Shown here piece by piece: positions 43,091 to 51,731 of a stretch of DNA of 64,000 nucleotides. How positions within the stretch are numbered: position 1 is the stretch's first letter; each line of letters starts with the position of its first letter. Both the position numbers and the translations under genes were made by a program. This stretch comes from Variovorax sp. J22G73 (GTDB lineage Bacteria > Pseudomonadota > Gammaproteobacteria > Burkholderiales > Burkholderiaceae_C), in NCBI RefSeq assembly GCF_030317035.1, contig NZ_JASZYK010000005.1:372001-436000 (forward strand), in the 5' to 3' direction. Below the pieces are notes generated by a model. That model saw nothing but the letters and a program-made list of their open reading frames with translations. It was not told the DNA's origin and did not search any database.

Positions 43091-44365
43091 ATGTCCGCAT
43101 CCCTTGCCCCCAGCACCTCGAACACCGCCGTCGCTTACCTGCACCCTGCCGCCGCCGACGCGCCCGCCCTGTTCGAGCCCGACACCGCCAACCCCTACCT
43201 GGCCCGCGCGGTGGCGCTGCGCGACATCTTCGAGCGCGACGCCGTCGAGCGCGACCGCGCGGGCGGCAAGCCGCTGGCGCAGATCCAGCTGCTGAAAGAA
43301 AACGACCTGCTCCACCTGCTGCTGCCGCGCGAGCACGGCGGCCAGGGCGAGCCCTGGTCCACGGCCCTGCGCATCACGCGCACCTTCTCGCAGGTCGACG
43401 GCTCGCTGGGCCACCTGTTCGGCTACCACCACAGCAGCCTGCTGAGCCCGCGCCTGCGCAAGGAGCCCGAGAAAGCCGCCGAGCTCTGGCGCCGCTCGGT
43501 GCAAGGCAACTGGTTCTGGGGCAATACCGCCAACAGCTTCTCCAGGAGCCTGTTCGGCCGGCAGGAGGGCGAGTGGTTCGTGCTCGACGGCTACCGGCCC
43601 TTCACCTCGGGCTCGCACGTGGCCGACTTCCTGTCGGTGGCGTGGGAAGACCCGCAGACCGGCGAGCGCCGCTTCGCCGCTCTTCCTTCAGACCGCGAAG
43701 GCATCGTGGTGGAAGACGACTGGAACGGCATCGGCCAGCGCCAGACCGGCAGCGGCCGCGTCAGCTACCACGGCGTGCGCGTGCATCGAAGCGAAGTGCT
43801 GGGCGCGCCCGCGCCGCTCAACCCGACCGGCGCGCCAGCGGAAGCCTGGCGCACCGTGACGCCGCTGCAGCAGCAAAGCGTGCTGCTCAACGTGTTCGTC
43901 GGCACCGCGCAGGGCGCGCTGCGCGCCGCGCGCGCGTACACGCTGCACAAGTCGCGCCCCTGGGTGCATTCGGGCGTGGCGCGCCACACCGACGACCCGT
44001 GGGTGCAGCGCCAGTACGGCGAGCTCTACGTGAAGACCCGGGCCGCCACCGCGCTGGCCGACCGCGCGCTCGCGGCGCTCGACCATGTGGCGGCGCAGGG
44101 CGAGGCGCTGACCCACGCGCAGCGCGGCGAGGCCGCGGTGGCCATCGCGGCGGCGAACGTGCTGGCCGGCCAGGTCGCGCTCGAAGTGACCAGCGAAATC
44201 TTCGAGGTGATGGGCGCCCGCTCTGCCGTGCGGCCCGAAGGCCTCGACCGCTTCTGGCGCAACGCGCGCATCCACACGCTGCACAACCCGGCCGAGTACA
44301 AGACGCGCAACGTCGGGCGCTGGTTCGTGAGCGACACCGTGCCCGAGCCCGGCACCTTCCAGTGA
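43091..44365 (+). CDS. DszC/SfnB-type flavin monooxygenase (second of operon)
   Basis: The 424-residue protein is a paralogue of the gene at 41481; shared segments include FGYHH (near residue 110), GIGQRQTGSGRVSYHGVRVH, LLQ/LQQQSVLLNVFVGTAQGALR, and C-terminal WRNARIHTLHNPAEYKTR. Its N-terminus is about 25 residues longer. The pair could act on related substrates or form a mixed complex. The gene ends 38 bases from the convergent ThDP gene. Confidence 0.92.
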   Translation: MSASLAPSTSNTAVAYLHPAAADAPALFEPDTANPYLARAVALRDIFERDAVERDRAGGKPLAQIQLLKENDLLHLLLPREHGGQGEPWSTALRITRTFSQVDGSLGHLFGYHHSSLLSPRLRKEPEKAAELWRRSVQGNWFWGNTANSFSRSLFGRQEGEWFVLDGYRPFTSGSHVADFLSVAWEDPQTGERRFAALPSDREGIVVEDDWNGIGQRQTGSGRVSYHGVRVHRSEVLGAPAPLNPTGAPAEAWRTVTPLQQQSVLLNVFVGTAQGALRAARAYTLHKSRPWVHSGVARHTDDPWVQRQYGELYVKTRAATALADRALAALDHVAAQGEALTHAQRGEAAVAIAAANVLAGQVALEVTSEIFEVMGARSAVRPEGLDRFWRNARIHTLHNPAEYKTRNVGRWFVSDTVPEPGTFQ

Positions 44366-44379
44366 CGAGCGGGGGTGCC

Positions 44380-44418
44380 GATCAGCGCGTGATCAGTGCT
44401 TGATCAGTGCTTGATCAG
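44380..44418. repeat. 11-base tandem repeat with TGATCA palindromes
   Basis: The unit GATCAGTGCTT occurs twice in full (44391-44401 and 44402-44412), with a degenerate copy before (GATCAGCGCGT, 44380-44390) and a partial copy after. It spans the gap between convergent genes and the C-terminal codons and stop of the ThDP enzyme gene. Unit loss or gain would alter that C-terminus. Confidence 0.7.
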
Positions 44419-46032
44419 GGGCGCGGGCACGCCTTCGATCATCACGTTCACGCAGGCCGGCAGCCTGCTGGCCAGTGCGCGCTGCACCGCCTGCGGCAGC
44501 GCGGCGGCGTCGGTCACGCCTTCGCCGTGCGCGCCGAAGGCCTGCGCGACGGTGTCGTAGCGCAGGGGCCGCAGCTCGCAGCCGACGAGGCGCTCGGCGC
44601 CGTAGTCGCGCAGCTGGATCTGGTACTCGGCATTCCAGCGTGCGTCGTTGCCCACCACCACCACGAAGTGCAGGCCGTGGCGCACGGCCGTGTCGAACTC
44701 TGCGATGTGAAAGCCCACCGTGCCGTCGCCCATCACCGCGACCACGGGTGCCTCGGGCCGGGCGAAGCGCGCCGCCAGCGCATAGGGCAGGCCCGCGCCG
44801 ATGGCGCCGGCCACGCCGTTGTTCACGCGGTGCGGCGCGCGCAGGCAAGCCATGGCCCACTGGCCGATCTCGCCGCCATCGCAGACCAGCACGGATTCGG
44901 GGTGGCTGTCGAGCACGGCCTGCAGCGGGCGCAGCATCTGCACGGGGTGCAGGCGGCCTGGCAGTCGGGACGTGGCGTGGTCCCATGCCGCGGGGCGGTA
45001 GTCGATGGCGCTGCGCGCTTCAGTCAACCAAGCGGAAGTTGAAGGTTCGTGCGCTGCCTGCGCCTGTTGTGTCAGCGCCCGCAGCGCCGACCATGCATCG
45101 GCCTGCGCCGTGACCTGCAGCTCACCAAGCGCGCGGCGGCTGCGTTCGATTTCCGCGGCCTCCGCATCGACCTGGTGCACCTGCACTGCCGCGGGAAAGG
45201 CAGTGCCGAACTTCAGCGTGAAGTCCAGCCGCTTGCCCACCAGCACGAGACAGTCGACGCGCGCGAGCAACTGCGCGAACGCGCCCAGGCTCGCATCGCC
45301 GACGCCGCGCGGGCTTTCCATGCCGATCACCGGCACGCCGGTCGCCTGTTCGAGCGCGTCGGTCAGGGCGCGGGCGGCGCGGGTCATGCAGGCCGGGCCG
45401 ACCAGCACCATGGGGTGCTTCGCTTGCATTAGGCACTGCACCAGTTCTGCCGCAACGGCCGCGTCGAGCGGCACGGGCTCCGCAGAAAATGCGCCGGCTT
45501 CCGGCACGCCCGCCGAGGTCGCGGCCTCGAGCACATCGGTCGGCAAGCTCAGGTGCACCGGCCCGGGCCGGCCGGACAGGGCAAGGCGAATGGCCTTGGC
45601 CACATCGGCGGCCACGTCGTCCGCATGCGCACACACCCAGGCGGCCTTGCAGACCGGCGCGGCCATCTCAGCCTGGCGCATCTCCTGGAAAGCGCCCTGC
45701 CCGATCTGGTCGTTGGGCGCGTGCCCCGACAGCAGCACGATGGGCGCCTCCGCCATCTGCGCGGTGTACAGCGCCGCCACCGCGTTCGCATGGCCCGGCC
45801 CGCCGGTCACCAGCGCGATGCCGACCTGCCCGGTGATGCGCGACCACGCATCGGCCATGTGCACCGCGCTGGCCTCGTGGCGGGTGTGGACCAGCTCGAT
45901 GCCGCTGCCGTAAGCGGCATCGAACACCGGCATGATGTGGTTGCCCGACAGCGTGAAGATGCGCCGCACGCCGGCCGCCTGCAGGGACTGGATGAGCGCG
46001 TCGGCGCCTCGTTGGCTCGAAGGATGGGTCAT
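44404..46032 (-). CDS. ThDP-dependent enzyme, acetolactate synthase/oxalyl-CoA decarboxylase-like
   Basis: The 542-residue protein has the three-domain layout of the acetolactate-synthase superfamily. The catalytic Glu is E53 in TRHEASAVHMADAW, and GDGTVGFHIAEFDTA with a following GND forms the ThDP motif near residue 440. The AFQEMRQAEMAAPVCKAAW segment resembles oxalyl-CoA decarboxylase and 2-hydroxyacyl-CoA lyase more than IlvB. No small regulatory subunit lies near. It follows an SBP_bac_5 gene by 159 bases in the same direction, within the sulfur island, so a C-C or C-S lyase in organosulfonate breakdown is possible; this is inference. Confidence 0.85.
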   Translation of the reverse strand: MTHPSSQRGADALIQSLQAAGVRRIFTLSGNHIMPVFDAAYGSGIELVHTRHEASAVHMADAWSRITGQVGIALVTGGPGHANAVAALYTAQMAEAPIVLLSGHAPNDQIGQGAFQEMRQAEMAAPVCKAAWVCAHADDVAADVAKAIRLALSGRPGPVHLSLPTDVLEAATSAGVPEAGAFSAEPVPLDAAVAAELVQCLMQAKHPMVLVGPACMTRAARALTDALEQATGVPVIGMESPRGVGDASLGAFAQLLARVDCLVLVGKRLDFTLKFGTAFPAAVQVHQVDAEAAEIERSRRALGELQVTAQADAWSALRALTQQAQAAHEPSTSAWLTEARSAIDYRPAAWDHATSRLPGRLHPVQMLRPLQAVLDSHPESVLVCDGGEIGQWAMACLRAPHRVNNGVAGAIGAGLPYALAARFARPEAPVVAVMGDGTVGFHIAEFDTAVRHGLHFVVVVGNDARWNAEYQIQLRDYGAERLVGCELRPLRYDTVAQAFGAHGEGVTDAAALPQAVQRALASRLPACVNVMIEGVPAPLIKH

Positions 46033-46191
46033 GGGTTCGCGGGTCCTGGCGCAGGACGAAGAATCTGGAGGGAGAAAAGCTCGCCGGCGATCATGCAGCA
46101 CTTCGGCATGTGCGTGCGTCACACCGCTCCGCGGTCCCGCGACTCTCGCCCCCCGGTTCGACCAGCGCGGCCCCTCGACCGCACGCCGCCT

Positions 46192-47787
46192 TCAAGGCGC
46201 GAAGTACAGGTCCGCGAAACTCCCGCGAATGTGCTCGCCCGTCGGCGCGTAGTCGCGCACCTTCTTCGCCGCCACCGTGATCGCCGGGTTGGCCCCCAGC
46301 TCGATGGACGGAATGTCGCGGTGCACGATGTTCTGGAAGTCGACGAACAGCTGCCTGCGCTTGCCCTCGTCCACCTCCACCGCAGCGGCTTCCAGCAGGC
46401 GGTCGACCTCGGGGTTCACGTAGTGCGCCGCGTTCGAAAACGGCAGCCCCACCTTGAAGTTCTTCGACCAGAACACCCGCTGCACGCCCACCGTGGGGTC
46501 GAACAGGTTGGTCAGGCTCTCCAGCGTGATGTCGAAGGCGCGGTCGGTGTAGGCCTTGGTCACGTAGGTGGCGAAGTCGTAGCTTTCCACCACCGCGTCG
46601 ATGCCGATGCGCCCGAGCGACTGCCGCACGAAGTCGGCCGCGCGCCGTTCCTGGAACGGGTTGTAGAGCACGCGCAGCTTCAGCCGCGTGGCGCCCGCGG
46701 CGGGGCGCTTGAAGCCCGCGGCGTCCAGCGCGGCCTCGGCCTCCTTCGGGTTGAACGGGTACGGCTGGATGCTCGCGTCGTGATAGCGACTGATGCCCTT
46801 GCCGATGGGCGACGCCGACAGCGTGCCGTAGCCGTACCACACGGTCTTGGCGAAGGCGTTCACGTCGATGGCCTGCGCAATGGCGCGGCGCACCTCGATC
46901 TTCTGCAGCGCCGGCGTGTCCAGGTTGAAGTAGATCTGCTGGTGGCTGCCCAGGTACGGCGAGATGCGCGCGTCGATCTGCACGCCCGGCAGCTTGCCGA
47001 AGCGCTCCACGTCCGACAGCGGAATGCCGCCCGTGCCGTTGGCCAGGTCGGCCGCGCCCGACTCCAGTGCGGCGGCGCGCGCGGCCGAGTCGAGCACGAA
47101 GCGCACCACCACCCGGTCGAGGTAGGGCTTGGGCTTGTCCCAGTAGTTCGGGTTGCGCTCCAGGATGATGTGGCTGCCCTGCACCCACTCCTTGAACACG
47201 AACGGGCCCGTGCCCACGGGCGCGCTGTTGTACTTGTTCGACGCGATGTCGGTGCCCTCGTACAGGTGCCTGGGCACGATGGGCGATTCGGTCGAAGCCA
47301 GCGCCGTCAGAAGAAAGGGCGATGGCTTGCTCAGCACGATGACGGCCGTGTTCGCGTCGGGCGTCTTCACGTCCACCACGTTGGCGAAGGTGCCGCGCCC
47401 GCGCGGGTGCACCTGCTTGAGCGTGAGGATGGAGAAGGCGACGTCGGCCGAGGTGAAGTCGCGTCCGTCGTGCCACTTCACGCCCTTGCGCAACTCGAAG
47501 GTGTATTGCAGGCCGTCCTTGCTCTGCGACCACGCGGTGGCCAGCAGCGGCCTGGGCTTCAGGTCGTAGTCGTAGGTGAGCAGCCCCTCGACGATCTTCG
47601 GGCCGATCTCGGCGTTGCCGCCGGCCGTGGTGGTCAGCGGCACGATCGACGCCGGCACCGGGTTGACCAGCCAGGTCAGCGTGCCGCCCGCGCGCGGCTG
47701 CGCGGCCACGCTCCATGCGGCGAACACCGCGATGGCGGCAATCGCCGCCTGGCGCGCGAAGGTGCGCGCCGCTGTCCATTGCTTCAT
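46192..47787 (-). CDS. SBP_bac_5 ABC substrate-binding protein
   Basis: The 531-residue periplasmic protein has a Sec signal (ending WSVAAQP) and family-5 features: LRKGVKWHDGRDFTSADVAF, SPVGTGPFVFKEWV-like, and an LFDPTVGVQRVFWSKNF block that also occurs in the other three C-terminally complete binding proteins at the right end of the window. No permeases are next to it. It probably works with transporter subunits elsewhere in the island, or with the dipeptide-type importer at 27.9-33.2 kb. Confidence 0.92.
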   Translation of the reverse strand: MKQWTAARTFARQAAIAAIAVFAAWSVAAQPRAGGTLTWLVNPVPASIVPLTTTAGGNAEIGPKIVEGLLTYDYDLKPRPLLATAWSQSKDGLQYTFELRKGVKWHDGRDFTSADVAFSILTLKQVHPRGRGTFANVVDVKTPDANTAVIVLSKPSPFLLTALASTESPIVPRHLYEGTDIASNKYNSAPVGTGPFVFKEWVQGSHIILERNPNYWDKPKPYLDRVVVRFVLDSAARAAALESGAADLANGTGGIPLSDVERFGKLPGVQIDARISPYLGSHQQIYFNLDTPALQKIEVRRAIAQAIDVNAFAKTVWYGYGTLSASPIGKGISRYHDASIQPYPFNPKEAEAALDAAGFKRPAAGATRLKLRVLYNPFQERRAADFVRQSLGRIGIDAVVESYDFATYVTKAYTDRAFDITLESLTNLFDPTVGVQRVFWSKNFKVGLPFSNAAHYVNPEVDRLLEAAAVEVDEGKRRQLFVDFQNIVHRDIPSIELGANPAITVAAKKVRDYAPTGEHIRGSFADLYFAP

Positions 47788-47851
47788 TTCAGTTCTTGTC
47801 TGTCGTTGTTGACGTTGTGACCGTTGTCTTCTGTCAGTCGATTCCGTGCAC

Positions 47852-48655
47852 TCAGAACGCCGGAATCACCGCGCCCTTGTATTTGCCCTCGATGAACTTG
47901 CGCACCTCCGGCGTGTGCAGGGCCGCCACCAGCTTCTTCACCGCCGGCGAGTTCACGTTGTCCTTGCGCGCGGCGATGAAGTTGGCGTAGGGCGAGTTCT
48001 GGCCGCTTTCGATGAACAGCGCGTCCTTGGCCGGGTCGAGCTTGGCTTCGAGCGCGTAGTTGGTGTTGATGAGCGCCAGGTCCACGTCGGGCAGCGCGCG
48101 CGGCAGCTGGGCCGATTCAAGCTCGCGGATCACCAGCTTCTTCGGGTTGGAAACGATGTCGCGCGCGGTCGACTTGATGTTCGACGCGTCCTTCAGCTTG
48201 ATGAGCCCCTGCCTGGCCAGCAGCGACAGCGCGCGGCCCGAGTTCGACGGGTCGCTCGGAATCGCGATGACGGCGCCGTCGCGCAGCTCGGATGTCTTCC
48301 TGATCTTCTGCGAGTAGGCGCCGAAGGGCTCGATGTGCACGTCGCTGTGCGGCACCTCGACGATGTCGGTCTTGCGGTCCTTGTTGAAGGAGTCGAGGTA
48401 CGGGCGGTTCTGGAAGAAGTTGGCGTCCAGCTGCTTGTCGCTCACGGCGAGGTTGGGCTGCACGTAGTCGTTGAAGACCTTCACTTCCAGGTCCACGCCC
48501 TGCGCCTTGAGCTGCGGGCGAATGAACTCCAGGATCTCCGCGTGCGGCACGGGCGAGGCGGCCACGCGCAGGGCCTCCTGTGCGTGGGCAGACGCGGCGA
48601 GGCCGGCAACAGAGAGCACCATCACGGACAGTGCGCGTTGAAACGAGATCGACAT
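47852..48655 (-). CDS. MetQ/NlpA-family substrate-binding protein (second copy)
   Basis: The 267-residue protein has a Sec signal (about 1-24, ending AHAQE) and MetQ signatures: ANFFQNRPYLDSFNK, IPSDPSNSGRALSLL and a final GAVIPAF. It is distinct from the metQ at 39251 and has no metN or metI beside it. It sits between an NrtA-like lipoprotein gene and an SBP_bac_5 gene on the same strand. A second MetQ could widen cargo to methionine sulfoxide or related compounds through the same MetNI pair. Confidence 0.9.
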   Translation of the reverse strand: MSISFQRALSVMVLSVAGLAASAHAQEALRVAASPVPHAEILEFIRPQLKAQGVDLEVKVFNDYVQPNLAVSDKQLDANFFQNRPYLDSFNKDRKTDIVEVPHSDVHIEPFGAYSQKIRKTSELRDGAVIAIPSDPSNSGRALSLLARQGLIKLKDASNIKSTARDIVSNPKKLVIRELESAQLPRALPDVDLALINTNYALEAKLDPAKDALFIESGQNSPYANFIAARKDNVNSPAVKKLVAALHTPEVRKFIEGKYKGAVIPAF

Positions 48656-48717
48656 GGCTTGGGTTCCCTCGGTGTTGTTTGACACCGCGCAGGTTAGTGG
48701 CGCGGGGCGCCGCGCCC

Positions 48718-48740
48718 AAGCAATGAATCGGCGGTTGCTT
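48718..48740. promoter_or_regulatory. AAGCAA-N11-TTGCTT dyad upstream of MetQ-like gene
   Basis: Perfect 6-base arms with an 11-base spacer fit the spacing of LysR-type operators. It overlaps a TTATTCGTT element (48739-48747) also present at 40202-40210 upstream of metQ. It lies 63 bases before the MetQ-like start. Confidence 0.45.
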
Positions 48741-48795
48741 ATTCGTTTACGGAGCAAGGGCGTGTGCTACCGCACGCCCCTCGCGCCTCAGGGCT

Positions 48796-49857
48796 TCAGC
48801 GCGGGTCCGTCGACGGCTTGATGCTGCCGTTGAAATCGGCCAGGTACAGATCCTTCGCCTGCACCGCCTCCTTCAGCACGCCCGCGGCCAGCAGCTCGTC
48901 GAAGTTGGCCTGCTGCTCGGCAAGAAAGCGCGCGTCGATGGGCTGCAGCGCCTTGGCACCACGCCCGAAGGTGGTCTTGATGGCCGACTCGCTGAACTGG
49001 ATCTTGGGCGCCACGATGCGCGCCTGCTCGTCGGGGTTGGCCTGCGCCCACGCGATGGTGTCGGCCAGCACGTGCACGAAGGCGGCGAGCGCGGCGCTCT
49101 TCTGCTCGACCACCTTCTTCTGCGTCACGTAGGGGTACAGGTTCTGGATGCGCTGGTCGCGCCCGTCGGAAATCAGTCGCGCGCCGGTCTTCTCGACCAC
49201 GTCCGCCATGTTGGGGTCGATGGTGAGGTAGCCCTCGACCTGGCCGGTCTGGAACGCCTTCACGGCCGCGGGGCCGGCCAGCTCGACGAACTTGAAGTCC
49301 GGCTCCTGCAGACCCGCATCCGCGATCTTGTGCTTCACGCCCAGGTAGGTGTTGGTCGACTTGAGGAACAGCAGCTGCTTGCCCTTCAGGTCTTCGAACT
49401 TCTGGTACGGACTGTCTTTAGCGACCAGCAGGCCGGTGTTGCCCGCGTTGGGCTGCGTGACCGCGATGACGCGCACGTTGCCCTTGCTGGCCGCGAACGA
49501 CTGGGCCGCACCCACGTCGCCGATCTCGGTGATGTCGACCTGCCCGGCGTTGAAGGCGGTGAGCATGTCGACGAAGTTGGGAAAGTACTTGTATTCGATC
49601 TTCACGCCCGGCGTTTGCGCATCGCGCGCCCACAGCGTGCTGAGGTACCCGAAGTTGCGCGGCACGCCGACCACCAGCGTGACGGGGTTGGCCGGATCGA
49701 GCTTGCCGGCCGGGGCACCGGCACCGGCACCGGCACCGGCAGCAGCAGCAGCAGCAGGCGCGGCAGTCTCCTTGCCGCAGGCGGCAAGCCCGCAGGCGAA
49801 GACGAGCGAAAGAAGCAGGTACGCGCCGCGGCGCAGCGGCGTGTCGAACGAGGTCAT
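48796..49857 (-). CDS. SsuA/NrtA-type binding lipoprotein with Ala/Gly linker
   Basis: The 353-residue protein is an aliphatic-sulfonate/nitrate-type binding protein. Its N-terminus is a lipoprotein signal with lipobox GLAAC (Cys about residue 27), followed by a low-complexity Ala/Gly linker encoded by tandem GGCACC and AGC units (49714-49756). The mature domain shows VGVPRNFGYLSTLWARD, FNAGQVDITEIGDVGAAQSF and a C-terminal LAEQQANFDELLAAGVLK. It is coupled behind the LLM gene at 49894 (36 bases), completing an ssuA-C-B-LLM-SBP operon. Confidence 0.9.
   Translation of the reverse strand: MTSFDTPLRRGAYLLLSLVFACGLAACGKETAAPAAAAAAGAGAGAGAPAGKLDPANPVTLVVGVPRNFGYLSTLWARDAQTPGVKIEYKYFPNFVDMLTAFNAGQVDITEIGDVGAAQSFAASKGNVRVIAVTQPNAGNTGLLVAKDSPYQKFEDLKGKQLLFLKSTNTYLGVKHKIADAGLQEPDFKFVELAGPAAVKAFQTGQVEGYLTIDPNMADVVEKTGARLISDGRDQRIQNLYPYVTQKKVVEQKSAALAAFVHVLADTIAWAQANPDEQARIVAPKIQFSESAIKTTFGRGAKALQPIDARFLAEQQANFDELLAAGVLKEAVQAKDLYLADFNGSIKPSTDPR
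49714..49756. repeat. In-frame GGCACC and AGC microsatellite in lipoprotein linker
   Basis: Four GGCACC units (49714-49737) are followed by five AGC units. On the coding strand they give Gly-Ala and Ala repeats between the lipid anchor and the binding domain. Slippage in either tract would change linker length in frame for the six-base unit. Confidence 0.7.
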
Positions 49858-49893
49858 CAGGGTGGCTCCAGCGGTTTGAAAGAAATCGGGAAA

Positions 49894-50931
49894 TCAGCGG
49901 CGCGCGACCAGTGGCCGCACGTGCCGCGCGAAGCGCTCCAGCTCCGCTTCGAGCGGCTGGAACTGCAGCATGAAAAGCTCGACCCCGGCCTCGGCAAAGG
50001 CCTCGATCTTTCGGGCCACCTGCGCGTAGCTGCCGATGAGCCCGGCCAGGGTGCCGCCGTTGGTGCCGACCTTCTTCTGGCCCGCGCCCACCTTGAACAT
50101 CGCGACCTCGGGATCGACCCCGCGCAGGATGGCCGAGCGGTCGTCCAGGTCGGACAGCGCCTGCAGCCGCTCGTACGCTGCCAGCGCCTCCGCCTCGGTG
50201 TCTCGCGCGATCACGAAGGCCGAAAGCCCGAAGCGCAGCGCGGCGCCCTGGCGCGGGCGCGCGCGCATGTCGTCGATGAACGCGGCGGTGTCCGCCAGCG
50301 GCCGGCCGTTGATGAAGAGCACGTCGGCCGCATCGGCCGCCAACTGCCTCGCCGCCTCCGACTCGCCGCCCAGGTACACCGTCGGGCGGGTGCCCTTGCG
50401 CGGGCGCGGCGCCAGCCGCAGTTCGTCGATGCTGAAGTGCGCGCCCCGGTGGCTCACCACCTCGCCCGACCACAGCCGCGTGACCACGTCCAGCCACTCG
50501 GCCGAATAGGCGTAGCGCGCGTCGTGTGCCGGCATGTCGATGCCCAGCCGGCCCATCTCCGGGCGGAACCACGCGCTCACCAGGTTGATGGCCAGCCGGC
50601 CGCCGCTGATGTCGTCGATGCCCAGCGACATCTTGGCCAGCACGCCCGGGTGGAACAGCAGCGGCTTGATGGCCGCGATGATCTCGATGCGCTCGGTGGC
50701 CTCCGCGATGCCGGCCGCAGCGGTCCACGTCTCGAGCACGGCCTCGTCCTTGAACGAGGGGTTGACGATGTGCTGCGCCAGCAGCACCGAGTCGAAGCCC
50801 AGCGCCTCGGCGCGCACCACCAGGTCTCGGCTGCGGCGGTAGCCGGCATCGGGCGGATCGCCGGGGTGCTGAAAGCTGCCCCAGGCGCCGTACACGGGCG
50901 CCCAGACACCGAATCGAAGGGGGTGGGTCAT
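49894..50931 (-). CDS. SsuD/SfnG-type LLM flavin-dependent monooxygenase
   Basis: The 345-residue luciferase-like enzyme starts MTHPLRFGVWAPVYGAWGSF. It has the SsuD/SfnG layout: LAQHIVNPSF, GGRLAINLVSAWFRPEMGRLG and PTVYLGGESEAARQLAADAADVLF. These enzymes cleave C-S bonds of alkanesulfonates or dimethylsulfone with FMNH2, releasing sulfite. The start overlaps the ssuB-like stop by four bases, so it belongs to the ssuACB operon and is the most likely desulfonase for its cargo. Confidence 0.92.
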   Translation of the reverse strand: MTHPLRFGVWAPVYGAWGSFQHPGDPPDAGYRRSRDLVVRAEALGFDSVLLAQHIVNPSFKDEAVLETWTAAAGIAEATERIEIIAAIKPLLFHPGVLAKMSLGIDDISGGRLAINLVSAWFRPEMGRLGIDMPAHDARYAYSAEWLDVVTRLWSGEVVSHRGAHFSIDELRLAPRPRKGTRPTVYLGGESEAARQLAADAADVLFINGRPLADTAAFIDDMRARPRQGAALRFGLSAFVIARDTEAEALAAYERLQALSDLDDRSAILRGVDPEVAMFKVGAGQKKVGTNGGTLAGLIGSYAQVARKIEAFAEAGVELFMLQFQPLEAELERFARHVRPLVARR

Positions 50932-51731
50932 GAATAGAGTTCCGAATGGGGTTCCTCGTGGGCGCTGAGGCTCGCGTCGAGTGCGAGCACGCCCAGGCCG
51001 TCCAGGATGCGAAGCCGCGCGGCCTCGAAGCGTTCGTCGGTGCGCGAGCGCGGGCGCGGCAGCTCGACGCGAAACAGGTCGGCCACCCGGCCGTCTTCCA
51101 GCACCGCGACGCGGTCGGCCAGCAGCACGGCCTCTTCCACGTCGTGCGTGACCAGCACCACCGCAAAGCCCTTGTCGCGCCACAGCCCGTTGACCAGCGC
51201 GTGCATGCGAAGCCGGGTGAGCGCGTCGAGCGCGCCGAAGGGTTCGTCGAGCAGCAGCACCGAAGGCGCGCGGATGAGCGAGCGCGCCAGCGCCGCGCGC
51301 TGCGCCTCGCCGCCCGACAGCGTGCGCGGCCAGGCGTCGGCACGCGCCGCGAGATCGACCGCGGCCAGCGCCTCCAGCGCCTTGGCGCGCAGCACGTCGC
51401 GCGGGCCGCGCAGGCCGAACACCACGTTCTGCCACACGCGCGCCCACGGCAGCAGCCGCGCATCCTGGAAGCCGAAGGCCACCACGCCGTCGACCCGCAG
51501 CGTGCCGGTGAAGCCGCGGTCCAGCCCGCCGATGGCGCGCAGCAGCGTGCTCTTGCCGCAGCCGCTCTTGCCCACGATGGCCAGGAACTCGCCGGGCGCG
51601 ATGGCCAAGTCGATGCCGCGCAGCACCGCGCGGCCGTCGAAGGCGCGGCCCAGGCCGTGCACCTCGACGGCGGGCGCCGGCGCGCCGACACCGGCAGGCA
51701 CGGGGTGAATGAAGGGAATGCGTGCGTTCAT
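50928..51731 (-). CDS. ssuB: Aliphatic sulfonate-type ABC ATPase (SsuB-like)
   Basis: The 267-residue ATPase has Walker A GKSGCGKST, signature LSGGEAQRAALARSL and Walker B VLLLDEPFGALD, with the FQDARLLPW Q-loop typical of SsuB/TauB. The C-terminus extends beyond the ATPase fold by about 45 residues. It overlaps the ssuC-like permease by four bases and the LLM gene by four. The family imports sulfonates, taurine or nitrate; the neighbours favour a sulfonate. Confidence 0.93.
   Translation of the reverse strand: MNARIPFIHPVPAGVGAPAPAVEVHGLGRAFDGRAVLRGIDLAIAPGEFLAIVGKSGCGKSTLLRAIGGLDRGFTGTLRVDGVVAFGFQDARLLPWARVWQNVVFGLRGPRDVLRAKALEALAAVDLAARADAWPRTLSGGEAQRAALARSLIRAPSVLLLDEPFGALDALTRLRMHALVNGLWRDKGFAVVLVTHDVEEAVLLADRVAVLEDGRVADLFRVELPRPRSRTDERFEAARLRILDGLGVLALDASLSAHEEPHSELYS

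Noticed and set aside
46123..46135. ACCGC-TCC-GCGGT hairpin between an SBP gene and the ThDP gene
   Set aside because: Only five base pairs and no T-run; expected by chance in such GC-rich DNA.
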